From Pseudomonadota bacterium (lineage in GTDB: Bacteria > Pseudomonadota > Gammaproteobacteria > Steroidobacterales > Steroidobacteraceae), in NCBI GenBank assembly GCA_021847105.1, contig JAJZUT010000016.1, positions 1 to 64,000 on the forward strand: a stretch of DNA of 64,000 nucleotides. The letters run 5' to 3'. The translations under genes and the position numbers were made by a program. Positions 7,911 to 20,341 of the stretch are shown piece after piece. The stretch's first letter is position 1; each line of letters starts with the position of its first letter. Under the pieces are notes generated by a model, which was not told the origin of the DNA, did not search any database, and saw only the letters and a program-made list of their open reading frames with translations.

Positions 7911-9643
7911 TGTCAAGGATTCGCAAGATCGAGATCGACCACTTCAGGGGGATTCGACATCTCGAGTGGGATCCGTCGTCCGGACTCAACTGCTTGATCG
8001 GTCCCGGTGATAGCGGCAAGTCGACTGTTCTGGATGCGATCGACCTTTGTCTCGGAGCGCGCCGCAATATCCAGTTCACGGATGCCGACTTTCATATGCT
8101 GGATGTTGAGGCGCCGATCACGATTCAAATCACACTCGGAGAACTCGACGACGATCTCAAGAACCTAGATGCATACGGTATGTATCTCCGAGGGTTTGAC
8201 GCTGAGACTAAAACTATCGAGGACGAACCTGAAAAAGAATGTGAGACAGTGCTTACGCTCAAACTCGCCGTCGCCAGCGATCTGGAGCCAAACTGGATGC
8301 TGGTGTCGGATCGGGCCGAAGCGCAGGGGCTGACGCGGAACCTGAGCTGGCGAGACCGCGTTCGGCTTGCCCCGACGCGAATAGGTGCGATGGCGGATTA
8401 CCATCTGGGGTGGCGGCGCGGGTCCGTATTGAACCGCATTTCGGAGGAACGCGCCGATGCGTCGGCGGCCCTGGCCAAAGCTGCCCGCGATGCGAGGACC
8501 GCCTTCGGCGACCAGGCCGAATTTCAGCTGAGCGAGACACTGCGCATCGTGGCGGCCACGATGAGCGAGCTTGGCATCCGCGCTAGCGAGAACATCAAGG
8601 CGATGCTGGATGCCCACTCCGTGTCGTTTAGCGGCGGCACTATCTCCCTGCACGATGAGGACGGTGTCCCGCTACGAGGGTTGGGCATCGGCTCGACACG
8701 TTTGCTCATAGCCGGACTGCAAAGGAAGGCGTCAGCGCAATCCGGTGTTGTCCTCGTCGACGAGCTAGAGTACGGACTGGAGCCTCATCGAATCATCAGG
8801 TTGCTTGATTCTCTAGGCGCGAAGGAGAAGTTAGCTCCGCTGCAGGTCTTCATGACGACGCATTCGCCGATCGCGTTGCGCGAACTGACCGGAACCCAGC
8901 TGTTCGTAACGCGCAGCACCGGCGAGGACCATGACGTCCGGGCTGTCGGCACGGAAGCCGACATCCAGAGCACGATCCGTCTTTACCCAGACGCCTTTCT
9001 CGCCCGTAACGTCATTGTCTGCGAGGGTGCCAGCGAAGTCGGCTTTATTCGGGGGCTTGATCAGTACCGTACTGCAAACGGAGATGTTGCCATCACCGCT
9101 CTGGGTACCGCTCTTGTCGATTGTGGTGGCGGCGATTCCGACAGACCGTTCAGGCGCGCGGCCGCTTTTGTCGGCTTGGGGTACCGCACGGCGGTGGTAA
9201 GGGACGACGACAAGCCCCCGACCGCTGAAGTCGAGGAAGAGTTCCTTTCTGCTGGCGGCGCGGTTGTCGCGTGGCGCGATGGGCGGGCGCTCGAGGACGA
9301 GCTCTTCCGGAGTCTGTCCGACGACGGCGTTAGCAAACTCCTGGAGAGGGCGGTTGAGTTGCACGGGGAAGATCTCATTGACGACCACATCAAGTCGGCG
9401 TCGAAGAACGCTAGTAATCTGAATGCCATTCGCACCGAATTTCTCGTTTACGGTATAGAGCCAGAGAGCCGGGTCGTTCTTGGCAAGGCTGCGCGGACGA
9501 GAAGAACCGGCTGGTTCAAGTCGGTCACATGGATGGAGGACGTGGCCCGTGACATAGTCGGCCCCGATCTGGCAAACGCCGACGCTGAATTCAGGACGCT
9601 TGCCGAGAGCGTCTTCGATTGGGCAAGCGATGACGGTCAATGA
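7910..9643 (+). CDS. gajA: GajA-like OLD-family ATPase/TOPRIM nuclease (Gabija)
   Basis: This 577-residue protein has an ABC/SMC-type ATPase N-terminus: Walker A GPGDSGKST at 31-39 and Walker B ending D284-E285 in VVLVDELEYGLE. A TOPRIM nuclease domain follows, with E372 in IVCEGASE and D432-D434 in RDDDKP. This is the OLD family, and next to a UvrD-like helicase it fits GajA of Gabija, which nicks DNA and is activated when phage replication depletes nucleotides. Its length is about the 578 residues of the Bacillus cereus GajA. The ATG at 7910 overlaps the hsdS stop (TGATG); a longer frame opens at 7775 inside hsdS but is not needed. Confidence 0.82.
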   Translation: MSRIRKIEIDHFRGIRHLEWDPSSGLNCLIGPGDSGKSTVLDAIDLCLGARRNIQFTDADFHMLDVEAPITIQITLGELDDDLKNLDAYGMYLRGFDAETKTIEDEPEKECETVLTLKLAVASDLEPNWMLVSDRAEAQGLTRNLSWRDRVRLAPTRIGAMADYHLGWRRGSVLNRISEERADASAALAKAARDARTAFGDQAEFQLSETLRIVAATMSELGIRASENIKAMLDAHSVSFSGGTISLHDEDGVPLRGLGIGSTRLLIAGLQRKASAQSGVVLVDELEYGLEPHRIIRLLDSLGAKEKLAPLQVFMTTHSPIALRELTGTQLFVTRSTGEDHDVRAVGTEADIQSTIRLYPDAFLARNVIVCEGASEVGFIRGLDQYRTANGDVAITALGTALVDCGGGDSDRPFRRAAAFVGLGYRTAVVRDDDKPPTAEVEEEFLSAGGAVVAWRDGRALEDELFRSLSDDGVSKLLERAVELHGEDLIDDHIKSASKNASNLNAIRTEFLVYGIEPESRVVLGKAARTRRTGWFKSVTWMEDVARDIVGPDLANADAEFRTLAESVFDWASDDGQ

Positions 9644-11056
9644 CATTGACCTATTGTCGATCGACCGCGGTACCGTAACCGCGCCAGCGGGCTGTGGCAA
9701 GACGCACCTGATTGCCGAAGCCCTGACCCGCCATGACAAGGGCAAGCCAATTCTCGTGCTCACGCACACCAATGCCGGGGTCGTCGCCCTCCGGGGGCGG
9801 CTCGATCGGGCGGGCGTGCCGGCAAAGGCGTACCGGCTCTCGACGATCGATGGCTGGGCCATGCGGCTCATCGCGACCTTTCCGGCAAGAAGCGCGCACG
9901 CCGCAGGTCTGCTGCAACTCGCGAATCCCAGAATTGACTATCCCAATATCCGTGGCGCCGCGGTCAAACTGGTCAAGGCCGGCCATGTCAACGATATCGT
10001 GGCCGCGAGCTATTCACGGCTCATCGTGGATGAATATCAGGATTGCTCAATCCGGCAGCATGTTTTCGTTGCCTATCTTGCACAGATCTTGCCGACATGC
10101 GTCCTTGGCGATCCGATGCAGGCGATCTTCAACTTTGGTGGTGACGCATTGGCGAAGTGGGACGATCAGGTCTGTACCTATTTTCCGCCGATGGGTGAGC
10201 TCAATACTCCGTGGCGATGGCTCAACGCTCGCGCGGAGCCACTAGGCCGTTGGCTGCTTGACGTGCGTCGCCAGCTGCTACAAGGCGCGCCCGTTGACCT
10301 ACGGACAGCGCCGACGGGCGTAAACTGGGTAGAACTCGACGGTACTCAAGACCATCAGCGGCGCCTGCGGGCCGCCCGCGTGCGGCCACCGGATAGGGAG
10401 GGCTGCGTCCTCATCATTGGGGACAGCACGAATCCGGACGGTCAGCGACAGTTTGCGAGCCAGACGCCAGGTGCGGTAACCGTCGAAGCGGTTGACCTGA
10501 AGGATCTAGTGGCATTCGCCAAAGCCTTTGACGTTTCAGCACCGGATGCGCTGGAGCAGCTCGCCTTCTTTGCTCAGAGCGTAATGCGGAATGTCGGAGC
10601 CGCAGACTTGGTGAAGCGGGTGCGGTCGTTGATGCACGGAAGGGCGCTCAAGTCGCCGTCGGATGTCGAGAGGGTAGCGTTGTCCTTTGTTCGTGCACCT
10701 TCTCATAACGCGGCGGTCGATCTGTTAGTGGAAATTGGGAAGGAGACGGGGGTCACCACGCACAGGCCCGCGGTCTTGCGGGCGTGCATCAAGGCGCTCC
10801 GGTGCTGCGAAGGAAGCGAGACAATTTCGTTCTACGAGGCCACTATTCGGATGCGCGAGCAGAATCGCCTAATTGGGCGTCCATTACCAAAGCGAGCCGT
10901 TGGTAGCACGCTGCTCCTGAAGGGCCTTGAAGCCGAGGTCGCCGTCATACTGAACGCGGACGCTCTTGATCGTCGCAATCTCTATGTCGCCATGACACGA
11001 GGATCGCGCGCTCTTACAGTGTGTTCGCGCGCTCAAGTGCTGACCCCGCGAGCGTA

Positions 11057-11057
<1 letters not shown>
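9630..11057 (+). CDS. gajB: GajB-like UvrD/Rep-family helicase (Gabija)
   Basis: This 475-residue superfamily 1 helicase has Walker [10 protein letters not shown] near 18-26, Walker B VDEYQD with D134-E135, a [10 protein letters not shown] motif III, and a C-terminal LYVAMTRG motif VI. In Gabija, GajB works with the GajA nuclease to attack phage DNA. The protein is small for a UvrD helicase but normal for GajB (about 490 residues). The start chosen at 9630 overlaps gajA by 14 bp; the frame is open from 9600. It is followed directly by hsdR, so both Gabija genes sit inside the restriction operon. Motifs look complete. Confidence 0.8.
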
Positions 11058-14218
<3,161 letters not shown>

Positions 14219-14448
14219 TTTCAATGACAACCAGCCTCTATGTTGAGCCATAACTCTTGGCGAACGACGGAGATGTGCGATGGCAAACAGACCAGGGTCT
14301 CAGCCCGATATTCGATATCGCCCAAACTGCAAAGCGGACCTGCGTAATGTGCAAATCCATTCGTCTAAACGATGACGGGAACAGCCGTGCGCCGAAATGG
14401 ACGAGCGCCGGGTTCAAGAAGAAATGACACAAAGGTCTGGAGACACCA

Positions 14449-16236
14449 ATGGACAACTCGTGCAAATACAAGCCGGAAGTCAAGCCAGCGCATGCCTTTC
14501 TGGAAATTAGCCGGGACTTCACGACGCCCGCGGAATTATTCCGAGAGGCTATCGCGAACTCGCTTGATGCCTATGCTCAACGAATCTGGTTACGCGCGTC
14601 TGTGCAGAAACGGAAAGGCGTTGAGGTTGTTGTGATTGACGCGGCCGACGATGGGCAAGGCATGTCCATGGAGAGCATCCGAGCGTTTCTGAATTTATCA
14701 GATTCACGCAAACGAAAAGAGCCACCGCCGGGCCGACGAGCCCGCCGTATGTCTGGCTACAAGGGGCACGGCACCAAGATATTTTTTAACAGCGATGAAT
14801 TGGAGGTTCTAAGTCATGACGGCGGGTCACCGGTTCGATGCCGGATCTTAGGTGCTCGCGGCGAGCTGTCGGAAGGAGCGCTGCCGGAAGCTGAAATTCA
14901 AGAAATCTCACTCGAAGAGCTTAGAAAGCAGCGCGAAGAATGGAATCTCAGTGAGCTAGAGACTGGGAGAGGCACCGCCATCCGGGTGGTTGGATATCAT
15001 CACAACAGCAAAAGCGGCCTAGAACATGGGCTCCTGAGAGACTATATAAAGTGGTTTACGCGCTGGGGCAGCTGGGAACCAAAGCTATGTACCGTTGCGG
15101 AAGTGAAGCGCGAAGAGGTGGAGGATCTGAAGGCGTGCAAGCTCTACTTGCGTGGGCTGGGAAGGGAGGGGATGCCTGATCAAGATGAGGAGGTGCCCTT
15201 TGGACATGCCTTTCCGGACCAAGACTGCACGGATATTCGGAAGCTACGCACCAAGGATGAGGGGGATCCGCTTAGGTTCTATGTGAGGACCTGGGCATTT
15301 GCAAATGTGCCATTGCAGCGTAATCCAGACAAGCGGGTCGACTTTCTGTTTGCGCTCGAGGGAGACGGCGCCCGACGCGAATACAACTCGATGCTACGCC
15401 GGCAGGGCAAACCGCGCCGAGCCGGGGACTATCTATCCGAAGAGAGATACGGCCTTTGGCTCGGACGGGACTTCGTTCCAATACAACGCTTCAATTCTTG
15501 GGTTGCCGAAAAGTCAGAATACACACGAATGCATGCTTTCGTGAATGCGCAGGACCTGGCACTTACAGCGAATAGGGGTAGCGTCGAAAACACAGAGCTT
15601 GAGTTGATGGAAGATATACGAGAGAGCGTGCAGAAGCTATTTCAAGAACGGATTCAAACACACGCGGATTACGCGCGGTTTGAAGACGAGCTGCTCGCTG
15701 TGGAACGTCATCGCCATGCAAAAAGAGAGGGCGAGGACTATAAACGCCGTCTCAAGAAGCTTGAATCCAAGGAAGTAGCCTTCATTGATTCGAAGGCATT
15801 CTATTCGCCTACATCGGAGACCGATCTCATTGCATTGGTAGCTGGTGTTCAGGCTTGTCTTCCCAACGTGCTTCCCTTTGTGGTTCGTGAATATGATTCT
15901 CATTTTGGGTTTGACGGACTCGCGGCCAGGAATAGGTCGCTTGCGATCAACGAGTCACAGCATCTTTTCGTTGAGTTCAAGTTAGACCTACGCAAAGAAT
16001 TCAACCATTCATTTGAGCGGCTAGATGCGATTATCTGCTGGCGCGCGTCAGTTAAGGATGGCGAAGAGGTGATGGATTTGAGTGGGAATAGGGGTACGTA
16101 CAAAATCACTCCCCGGCTCGACGGAACGAAGGCGCGGTTCGTCGTTGTACCGAACTCAGGACGAAACGTAGAGGTCATCGTATTTCGGGAGTTGATGAAG
16201 GAGCAGGGCTATGAATTTAAAGCGCCAGGGGAATAG
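14449..16236 (+). CDS. MORC/MutL-like GHKL ATPase with C-terminal nuclease-like domain
   Basis: This 595-residue protein starts with a GHKL (Hsp90/MutL/histidine kinase-type) ATPase. The N box is ELFREAIANSLDA (E33, N37, D40), the G1 box DDGQGM at 67-72, and a GYKGHGTK loop at 103-110. The C-terminus has D489 (FGFD), then E509-F-K511 (FVEFKLDL), then a HSFERLDAIICW-type segment; this spacing resembles a PD-(D/E)XK nuclease. GHKL ATPases of the MORC/MutL type are known neighbours of prokaryotic restriction systems. It starts 230 bp after hsdR with GGAG six bases before the ATG. Codon and base use are more A+T-rich than the hsd genes, suggesting separate acquisition. The defence role is inferred; I do not recognise a named system. 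Confidence 0.7.
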   Translation: MDNSCKYKPEVKPAHAFLEISRDFTTPAELFREAIANSLDAYAQRIWLRASVQKRKGVEVVVIDAADDGQGMSMESIRAFLNLSDSRKRKEPPPGRRARRMSGYKGHGTKIFFNSDELEVLSHDGGSPVRCRILGARGELSEGALPEAEIQEISLEELRKQREEWNLSELETGRGTAIRVVGYHHNSKSGLEHGLLRDYIKWFTRWGSWEPKLCTVAEVKREEVEDLKACKLYLRGLGREGMPDQDEEVPFGHAFPDQDCTDIRKLRTKDEGDPLRFYVRTWAFANVPLQRNPDKRVDFLFALEGDGARREYNSMLRRQGKPRRAGDYLSEERYGLWLGRDFVPIQRFNSWVAEKSEYTRMHAFVNAQDLALTANRGSVENTELELMEDIRESVQKLFQERIQTHADYARFEDELLAVERHRHAKREGEDYKRRLKKLESKEVAFIDSKAFYSPTSETDLIALVAGVQACLPNVLPFVVREYDSHFGFDGLAARNRSLAINESQHLFVEFKLDLRKEFNHSFERLDAIICWRASVKDGEEVMDLSGNRGTYKITPRLDGTKARFVVVPNSGRNVEVIVFRELMKEQGYEFKAPGE

Positions 16237-16357
16237 GAGCCTTGCACGGGGTGGGACTGCATCGAGTTCAGGCACGCGGTATGACTGACCAGCATCAGCG
16301 GGGTGGTATCCAGCCTTTTGATGAAGCCTCGACTCGCATCTGAAGAGGAGATAGCAG

Positions 16358-16822
16358 ATGCTACCGGACGAGCGTCACGCTGAGCAGTTCCTCAGCAGGT
16401 TACTCAAGCCTGTGCAGCGTAGGCCGCGAGAGGCCGTACTGGCGCGCCATGCTGCCATGGTGAGGGAGCTCAAATTCCGGGATTCCAACAGAGACGAGGC
16501 GCTGGAATATCTACGAGGTCGAGGATGGTCCGACGCACGATTCCATGTGCTGTTCGCGCTCAATTGTGTCTATCAAGAGATACTGGGGCCCTTGCAAGCA
16601 TCATCGCGTTCGGGCATTGCTGGTTTGGGTACGCAGTATCCGATAATACACGGGACGAAACTGTTTGACACTGATCACTCAGCGCGCGTCAACTTCGTGA
16701 TCGTCGATTTTATGGCAATAGTGGAAGGGCTCCATTTCACACGCGACTGGTTGTACAAAAATACCTGCGGAGATTTGATTTTCTACATTGCACGCTATGA
16801 GCACGAGCAGGATCGGCCATAA
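16358..16822 (+). CDS. Uncharacterised 154-residue protein of the GHKL-ATPase operon
   Basis: I do not recognise the family. The protein is soluble, without signal peptide or membrane segment. Its N-terminal half is rich in Arg and Glu (AEQFLSRLLKPVQRRPREAV) and predicted helical. The C-terminal half is mixed and more hydrophobic (VNFVIVDFMAIVEGLHFTRDW). It has a strong ribosome binding site (AGGAG, 16346-16350, 7 bases before ATG). It lies 121 bp after the GHKL ATPase gene and overlaps the next gene by one base (TAATG). The coupling suggests it works with the 262-residue nuclease-like protein, perhaps as its partner or immunity factor; that role is inference only. Confidence 0.6.
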   Translation: MLPDERHAEQFLSRLLKPVQRRPREAVLARHAAMVRELKFRDSNRDEALEYLRGRGWSDARFHVLFALNCVYQEILGPLQASSRSGIAGLGTQYPIIHGTKLFDTDHSARVNFVIVDFMAIVEGLHFTRDWLYKNTCGDLIFYIARYEHEQDRP

Positions 16823-17610
16823 TGTCAGCTGCCGCGACTCAAGCGCCACCGTGGTTGGCTGAGGCAAATAGACTCGCAGATGCCTTCGCAAAGAAGCACG
16901 GACATATGTTGAGCCTGTCGGAACGTCACCTTAGCGCGGCATTTGAAGTCGGGTCGCTGCATGCGTTGCTGAGATATTACGAATCGCAGGAGTACGTGCT
17001 CGAACCAGCAAACTTGACCGCAAGGGGTGAATATCGCTACTTGACCTCTCCCAATGGCAACCCCGAGAATTTCTCTTACGTTCGTGCAAGAGGATCAGAC
17101 GGACCTTTCGAGATACGACAGCAGGTGAGAGTAGAGTCTCACGTCGATGAGAGAATCTGCTTTACACCAGATATTGTCGTAATGGTCGAAGGCGCCGATA
17201 TCAAGAGCTCAAGGGATAGGAATTATGCATCCGGGAAGCGACCATTCTTTAGGGTTTCCAGCTCGGAGATAGTCGCTGCTCATGAATGTAAATCGATGAA
17301 CCCATTTCCGGAACTCATCGTATCTTTTATCGGGATGCTGGTTGTCGCTCACGAGTGGTACCCTAATGGAAGCGCCGTGGAGCTGACGAGAGGACGAGGG
17401 CATCTAGCGCCAACGCTGTTTGTCGGAGGGACCGCGCGGGGTTTGCACCTACGGATGATTACGGCGATGCAGGAGAGCTACGCCATGAACATAGTGTGCG
17501 GCTTACATGAAGGAACGTGGGGGCTGTCTGAGGCCGAAAATCGGTTGCTGTGGAGGCGGGCACAGACCTCTGCGAAGATCGCCTTAGACGAAAAGGATCT
17601 CCCATTTTAG
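16822..17610 (+). CDS. PD-(D/E)XK-like protein of the GHKL-ATPase operon (262 residues)
   Basis: No named family is recognised. A candidate PD-(D/E)XK core is visible: D117 in CFTPDIVVMV and E155-C-K157 in IVAAHECKSMNPF, with RVE (E105) upstream. That spacing and the hydrophobic strands around it are typical of restriction-enzyme-like nucleases. The remaining sequence (FPELIVSFIGMLVV, GLHLRMITAMQESYAMNIVCG) looks like the core's following helix and strand. The gene is coupled to the 154-residue gene by a TAATG overlap and ends 140 bp before the transposon-end repeats, so it is the last cargo gene. The nuclease assignment rests on motif spacing only and needs profile comparison. Confidence 0.55.
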   Translation: MSAAATQAPPWLAEANRLADAFAKKHGHMLSLSERHLSAAFEVGSLHALLRYYESQEYVLEPANLTARGEYRYLTSPNGNPENFSYVRARGSDGPFEIRQQVRVESHVDERICFTPDIVVMVEGADIKSSRDRNYASGKRPFFRVSSSEIVAAHECKSMNPFPELIVSFIGMLVVAHEWYPNGSAVELTRGRGHLAPTLFVGGTARGLHLRMITAMQESYAMNIVCGLHEGTWGLSEAENRLLWRRAQTSAKIALDEKDLPF

Positions 17611-17749
17611 GGCAGGTGAAAGAGGCGGCGAAACCACGTCACGTGGAGCCTTGTGGACCAAGCAGCGGACTTGTGAGTGCGTTTCGAGACCTTTAGAATC
17701 AATGCGTTGGCGTAGCGCACCCGGCGTTTCCATAGGACTTCATGGAAAG

Positions 17750-17883
17750 TCGCAGCTTATGCGTCAATAGGTGGCGAAAATCGCATCTAATGCGGTCCGT
17801 CGGTCGCAGCTTATGGTGTCAGGTTCGGCGGTAAGCAGTTGATTTCAGGGTGGGGCTGATCGCAGCTTATGCGTCAACCCACA
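17750..17883. repeat. Right end of the Tn7-like transposon with four TnsB-type repeats
   Basis: Four same-oriented copies of an 18-bp repeat (TCGCAGCTTATGCGTCAA) occur at 17750-17767, 17781-17798 (degenerate, TCGCATCTAATGCGGTCC), 17804-17821 (TCGCAGCTTATGGTGTCA) and 17860-17877. Three copies share CGCA-N5-TGCG. The last is followed by CCCACA ending at 17883, so the terminus read inward is TGTGGG, as in Tn7 itself. Immediately after, a transposase reading frame begins in mid-protein. Multiple spaced repeats plus a TGT terminus are how TnsB-type transposases recognise ends, and a TnsB gene lies in the same window. Assignment to that element is inferred. Confidence 0.65.
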
Positions 17884-17884
17884 G

Positions 17885-18080
17885 ATGTCGCTCCCGGAGG
17901 AGCTCGAGCGGCGCGAGGCGCGCCTGGCGGCGATCGCCGAGGCGAAGGCGAGGATCAAAGAGCGCGTGGCCGAGCGGGAGCAGGCCGAGTATCAGGAGAA
18001 ACTCGCCGCGCGCGCGGAGAAGGAGCGGCGCACGGGCAAAAAGCCCGGCGGCCGGCCACCCGCGCCGCCGAGCGGTGGCG
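17885..18080 (+). pseudogene. IS1182-like transposase fragment
   Basis: The frame reads SLPEELERREARLAAIAEAK, then KERVAEREQAEYQEKLAARA and RTGKKPGGRPP. This is a charged coiled-coil linker that I know from the middle of IS1182/IS5-group transposases. The N-terminal part before it is absent, being replaced by the transposon end at 17883. The catalytic part after it is also absent, because the next bases belong to an IS1634-type transposase in another frame. It is therefore a relic with no function of its own. Family assignment is from memory of the motif, not from alignment. Confidence 0.6.
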
Positions 18081-18084
18081 TGGA

Positions 18085-18942
18085 GGCGAAGGAGCGCTGC
18101 AGCTCGGGCTTTTCGATGAGCGGCGGCTCTTTGACCTCACGCACGCAGAGTATCCGGGGGAGCGGCTGATCGCCTGCCGCAACCCGGAGCTCGCGAAGCT
18201 GCGCGCGCACAAGCGCCAGTCACTCCTTGAGGCGACCCAGAAGGAGCTCGAGAAGGTGCGCGCGAGCGTCACCGCCGGACGCTTGAGCGGCAAGGCGAAG
18301 ATCGGGGTGCGCATCGGACGGGTGGTGAACAAGTACAAGGTCGCCAAGCACTTCGAGCTCACCGTCGAGGACCGCAGCTTCGGGTTCAAGATCCTCAAGG
18401 AGAAGGTCGCCGCCGAGGCGGCGCTCGATGGGATATACGTCATACGAACCAACGTGCCGAAGAAGCAGCTCGGCACCGCCGACGCCGTGCGCAGCTACAA
18501 GGGACTCTGTGAGGTCGAGCGCGCCTTCCGGTCGCTGAAAACCGTCGACCTCAAGATCCGTCCGATCCATCACCGGCTCGAGGACCGGGTGCGCGCCCAA
18601 ATCTTCCTTTGCATGCTCGCCTACTACGTCGAGTGGCACATGCGCGAGGCCTGGCGCGAGCTGCTCTTTGCCGACGAGGACCTGCAGGCAAAGACTGATC
18701 GCGATCCGGTCGCCCCCGCCCAACACTCACAGGAAGCACTGGAGAAAATCGTCGAGCGGACGCTCAAGGATGGCTCCCCAGTGCACAGCTTCCGCACCCT
18801 GCTTCAAGACCTCGCCACCGTCGTGTGCAACACCTGCACCACCCGCGGCACGAAAGCCGCCTCGCCAGCCTTCCAGATGGTCACGACTCCGACCGACACA
18901 CAACATCGCGCGCTGCAGTTGCTGCAGCAAATTACCGTGTAG
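18085..18942 (+). pseudogene. IS1634-family (IS4-group) transposase, C-terminal half
   Basis: About 285 codons read LQLGLFDERRLFDLTHAEYP, EYPGERLIACRNPELAK, YKVAKHFELTVEDRSFGF and VERAFRSLKTVDLKIRPIHH through LCMLAYYVEWHMREAW. This is the typical C-terminal half of IS1634-family DDE transposases, including the Y-x2-L-x3-E-x6-K-type signature (YKGLCEVERAFRSLK). The N-terminal half with the first catalytic Asp is missing; in its place is an IS1182-like fragment in another frame. The open frame from 17869 is thus a chimera of unrelated pieces. It could not make an active transposase. Confidence 0.75.
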
Positions 18943-19078
18943 CCACTCAGCTCACAGGCCGTAATCCTCCACCCCCTGAGCAGCAACGAATTTTCTCGCG
19001 CGCTCACGGATAACTCCAGACTAGCCGGCGATCTTGCTCGTTTCAAGTTACGGTTCGTGACGGGTATACTCACCGTTG

Positions 19079-19980
19079 GTGAGCATATCTCGAGTGGACC
19101 TGAACCTGCTTCGAACGCTCGATGCAGTACTTTCCGAGCGTAGTGTCGCCCGTGCCGCCAGGCGTCTGAACGTGACGCCCTCCGCAGTCAGTAATGCGCT
19201 CGCCCGACTCCGCCGTGAGTTTGACGACCCCCTGGTCGTCCGGGACGGCCGCGGTGTCGTTCCAACTCCGCGTACCATAGCGCTAGCGCCGGCACTCACA
19301 GATGCCCTGCAGAGCCTCGAACGAGCCATCAGCAACGAGAGCTTCGATCCCGCGACGACGACGAGACGATTCACGCTCGCCCTGGCTGACGCTGGGCAGA
19401 GCTCGCAACTTCCCAAGCTGGGCCGTCTTATGGCCGGCGATATGCCCTGCGCCAGCCTTCGGGTCGTGGGGATCGATACGCTGCTTTCCTGCGGCGCGTG
19501 GCGAGCGCCGAGGTCGACGCCGCGATCGCAAGGTTCGACGAGGAGACGCCGGGGGTGCACGCATTCGCCCTTTACGAGGAGCGGAGCATCCTGGTGGCTC
19601 GACGTACTCATCCCGCCGCTCGTAAACATTTGACGAGGGCTCGCTTGCGGCTGCTGCGGCACGTGGACGTCGAGATCGCGCCCGGTGGCGGCTACCGGGG
19701 CCTCGAAGAAGCCTATGCGCTGCTGGGGATTCAACGAGCCATTGCGATGGTCGTTCCGAGTTTCGTCGCAGCGGCGGCGGTAGTCGCCCAAACCGACTGG
19801 GTGGCGACATTGCCGATCAGTCTTGTCGAGACGCTCAAGGCGAAGCGTGACTTGGTTGTACTCGAAGGGGAGGCGCCGACGCAACACACCCCCCTCCACC
19901 TCATCTGGCACGAGAGGACCGACAGCGACGCCGCCTGTCGCGCGTTTCGGGCGATTGTGAAGAGGTCGCTCTGCCGATAG
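19079..19980 (+). pseudogene. LysR-family regulator broken by a frameshift
   Basis: The first part (19079 to about 19490) encodes a LysR N-terminus: VDLNLLRTLDAVLSERSVARAARRLNVTPSAVSNALARLR, helix-turn-helix. The second part, in another frame from about 19498 to 19980, encodes the effector domain (ASAEVDAAIARFDEE through HLIWHERTDSD, a normal LysR ending). Joining them requires a shift of one base loss or two base gain near 19485-19500. Combined length of about 300 residues equals a normal LysR protein. GTG 19079 (or TTG 19076) is the likely start. No target operon stands next to it, which fits decay after loss of its partner genes. A sequencing error is an alternative. Confidence 0.75.
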
Positions 19981-20018
19981 TCACGTTGCTGGGGCGTGTG
20001 AACTAGCGTTCATCGGCC

Positions 20019-20327
20019 TCACAGAGCCCATAAGGTTTTGTGATTGGTGTTCGGGCGTTCGAAGCGCACGCCAAGGGCCTGAAACTTTTGGTACTCCGCG
20101 ATCATCGGCGCCAGCGTATCCATCTGTTTGGAATCCTCTAGCGTTTCCCAGATGCTGATATTGCTCATGGCGCTGTTTTCGCGGTCGATGGCGGCCCAGA
20201 AGCCGACCAAGCCCCTCAGGGCCCTGATGGCCGGAATCAGGGTGGCTCGGCTCTCGTCCAGCCTCTTCCGGACCTCGTCGTATCGGCCCGGGTCGAACCG
20301 GCCCAGGGCCACGCGGACAATGGACAT
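20019..20327 (-). CDS. Small dimeric alpha/beta-barrel protein (monooxygenase-like, ABM type)
   Basis: This 102-residue protein reads SIVRVALGRFDPGRYDEVRK, WETLEDSKQMDTLAPMIAEY. The length, alternating strand/helix pattern and the late Trp-Glu are typical of antibiotic-biosynthesis-monooxygenase-like or stress-responsive barrel proteins, which act as small dimers on aromatic or lipid-like substrates. It has a good ribosome binding site (AGGAGA, complement of 20333-20342) and starts 14 bp after the hydrolase gene. It is the last gene of the leftward operon 22558-20019, whose third gene carries a similar domain fused to a hydrolase. Substrate is unknown. Confidence 0.6.
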   Translation of the reverse strand: MSIVRVALGRFDPGRYDEVRKRLDESRATLIPAIRALRGLVGFWAAIDRENSAMSNISIWETLEDSKQMDTLAPMIAEYQKFQALGVRFERPNTNHKTLWAL

Positions 20328-20341
20328 TCTCTGTTCTCCTC

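Noticed and set aside
17750..17877. CRISPR-like reading of the 18-bp repeats
   Set aside because: Only four copies, unequal spacing (about 13, 5 and 38 bp between them), and a degenerate member; transposase-binding sites fit better.
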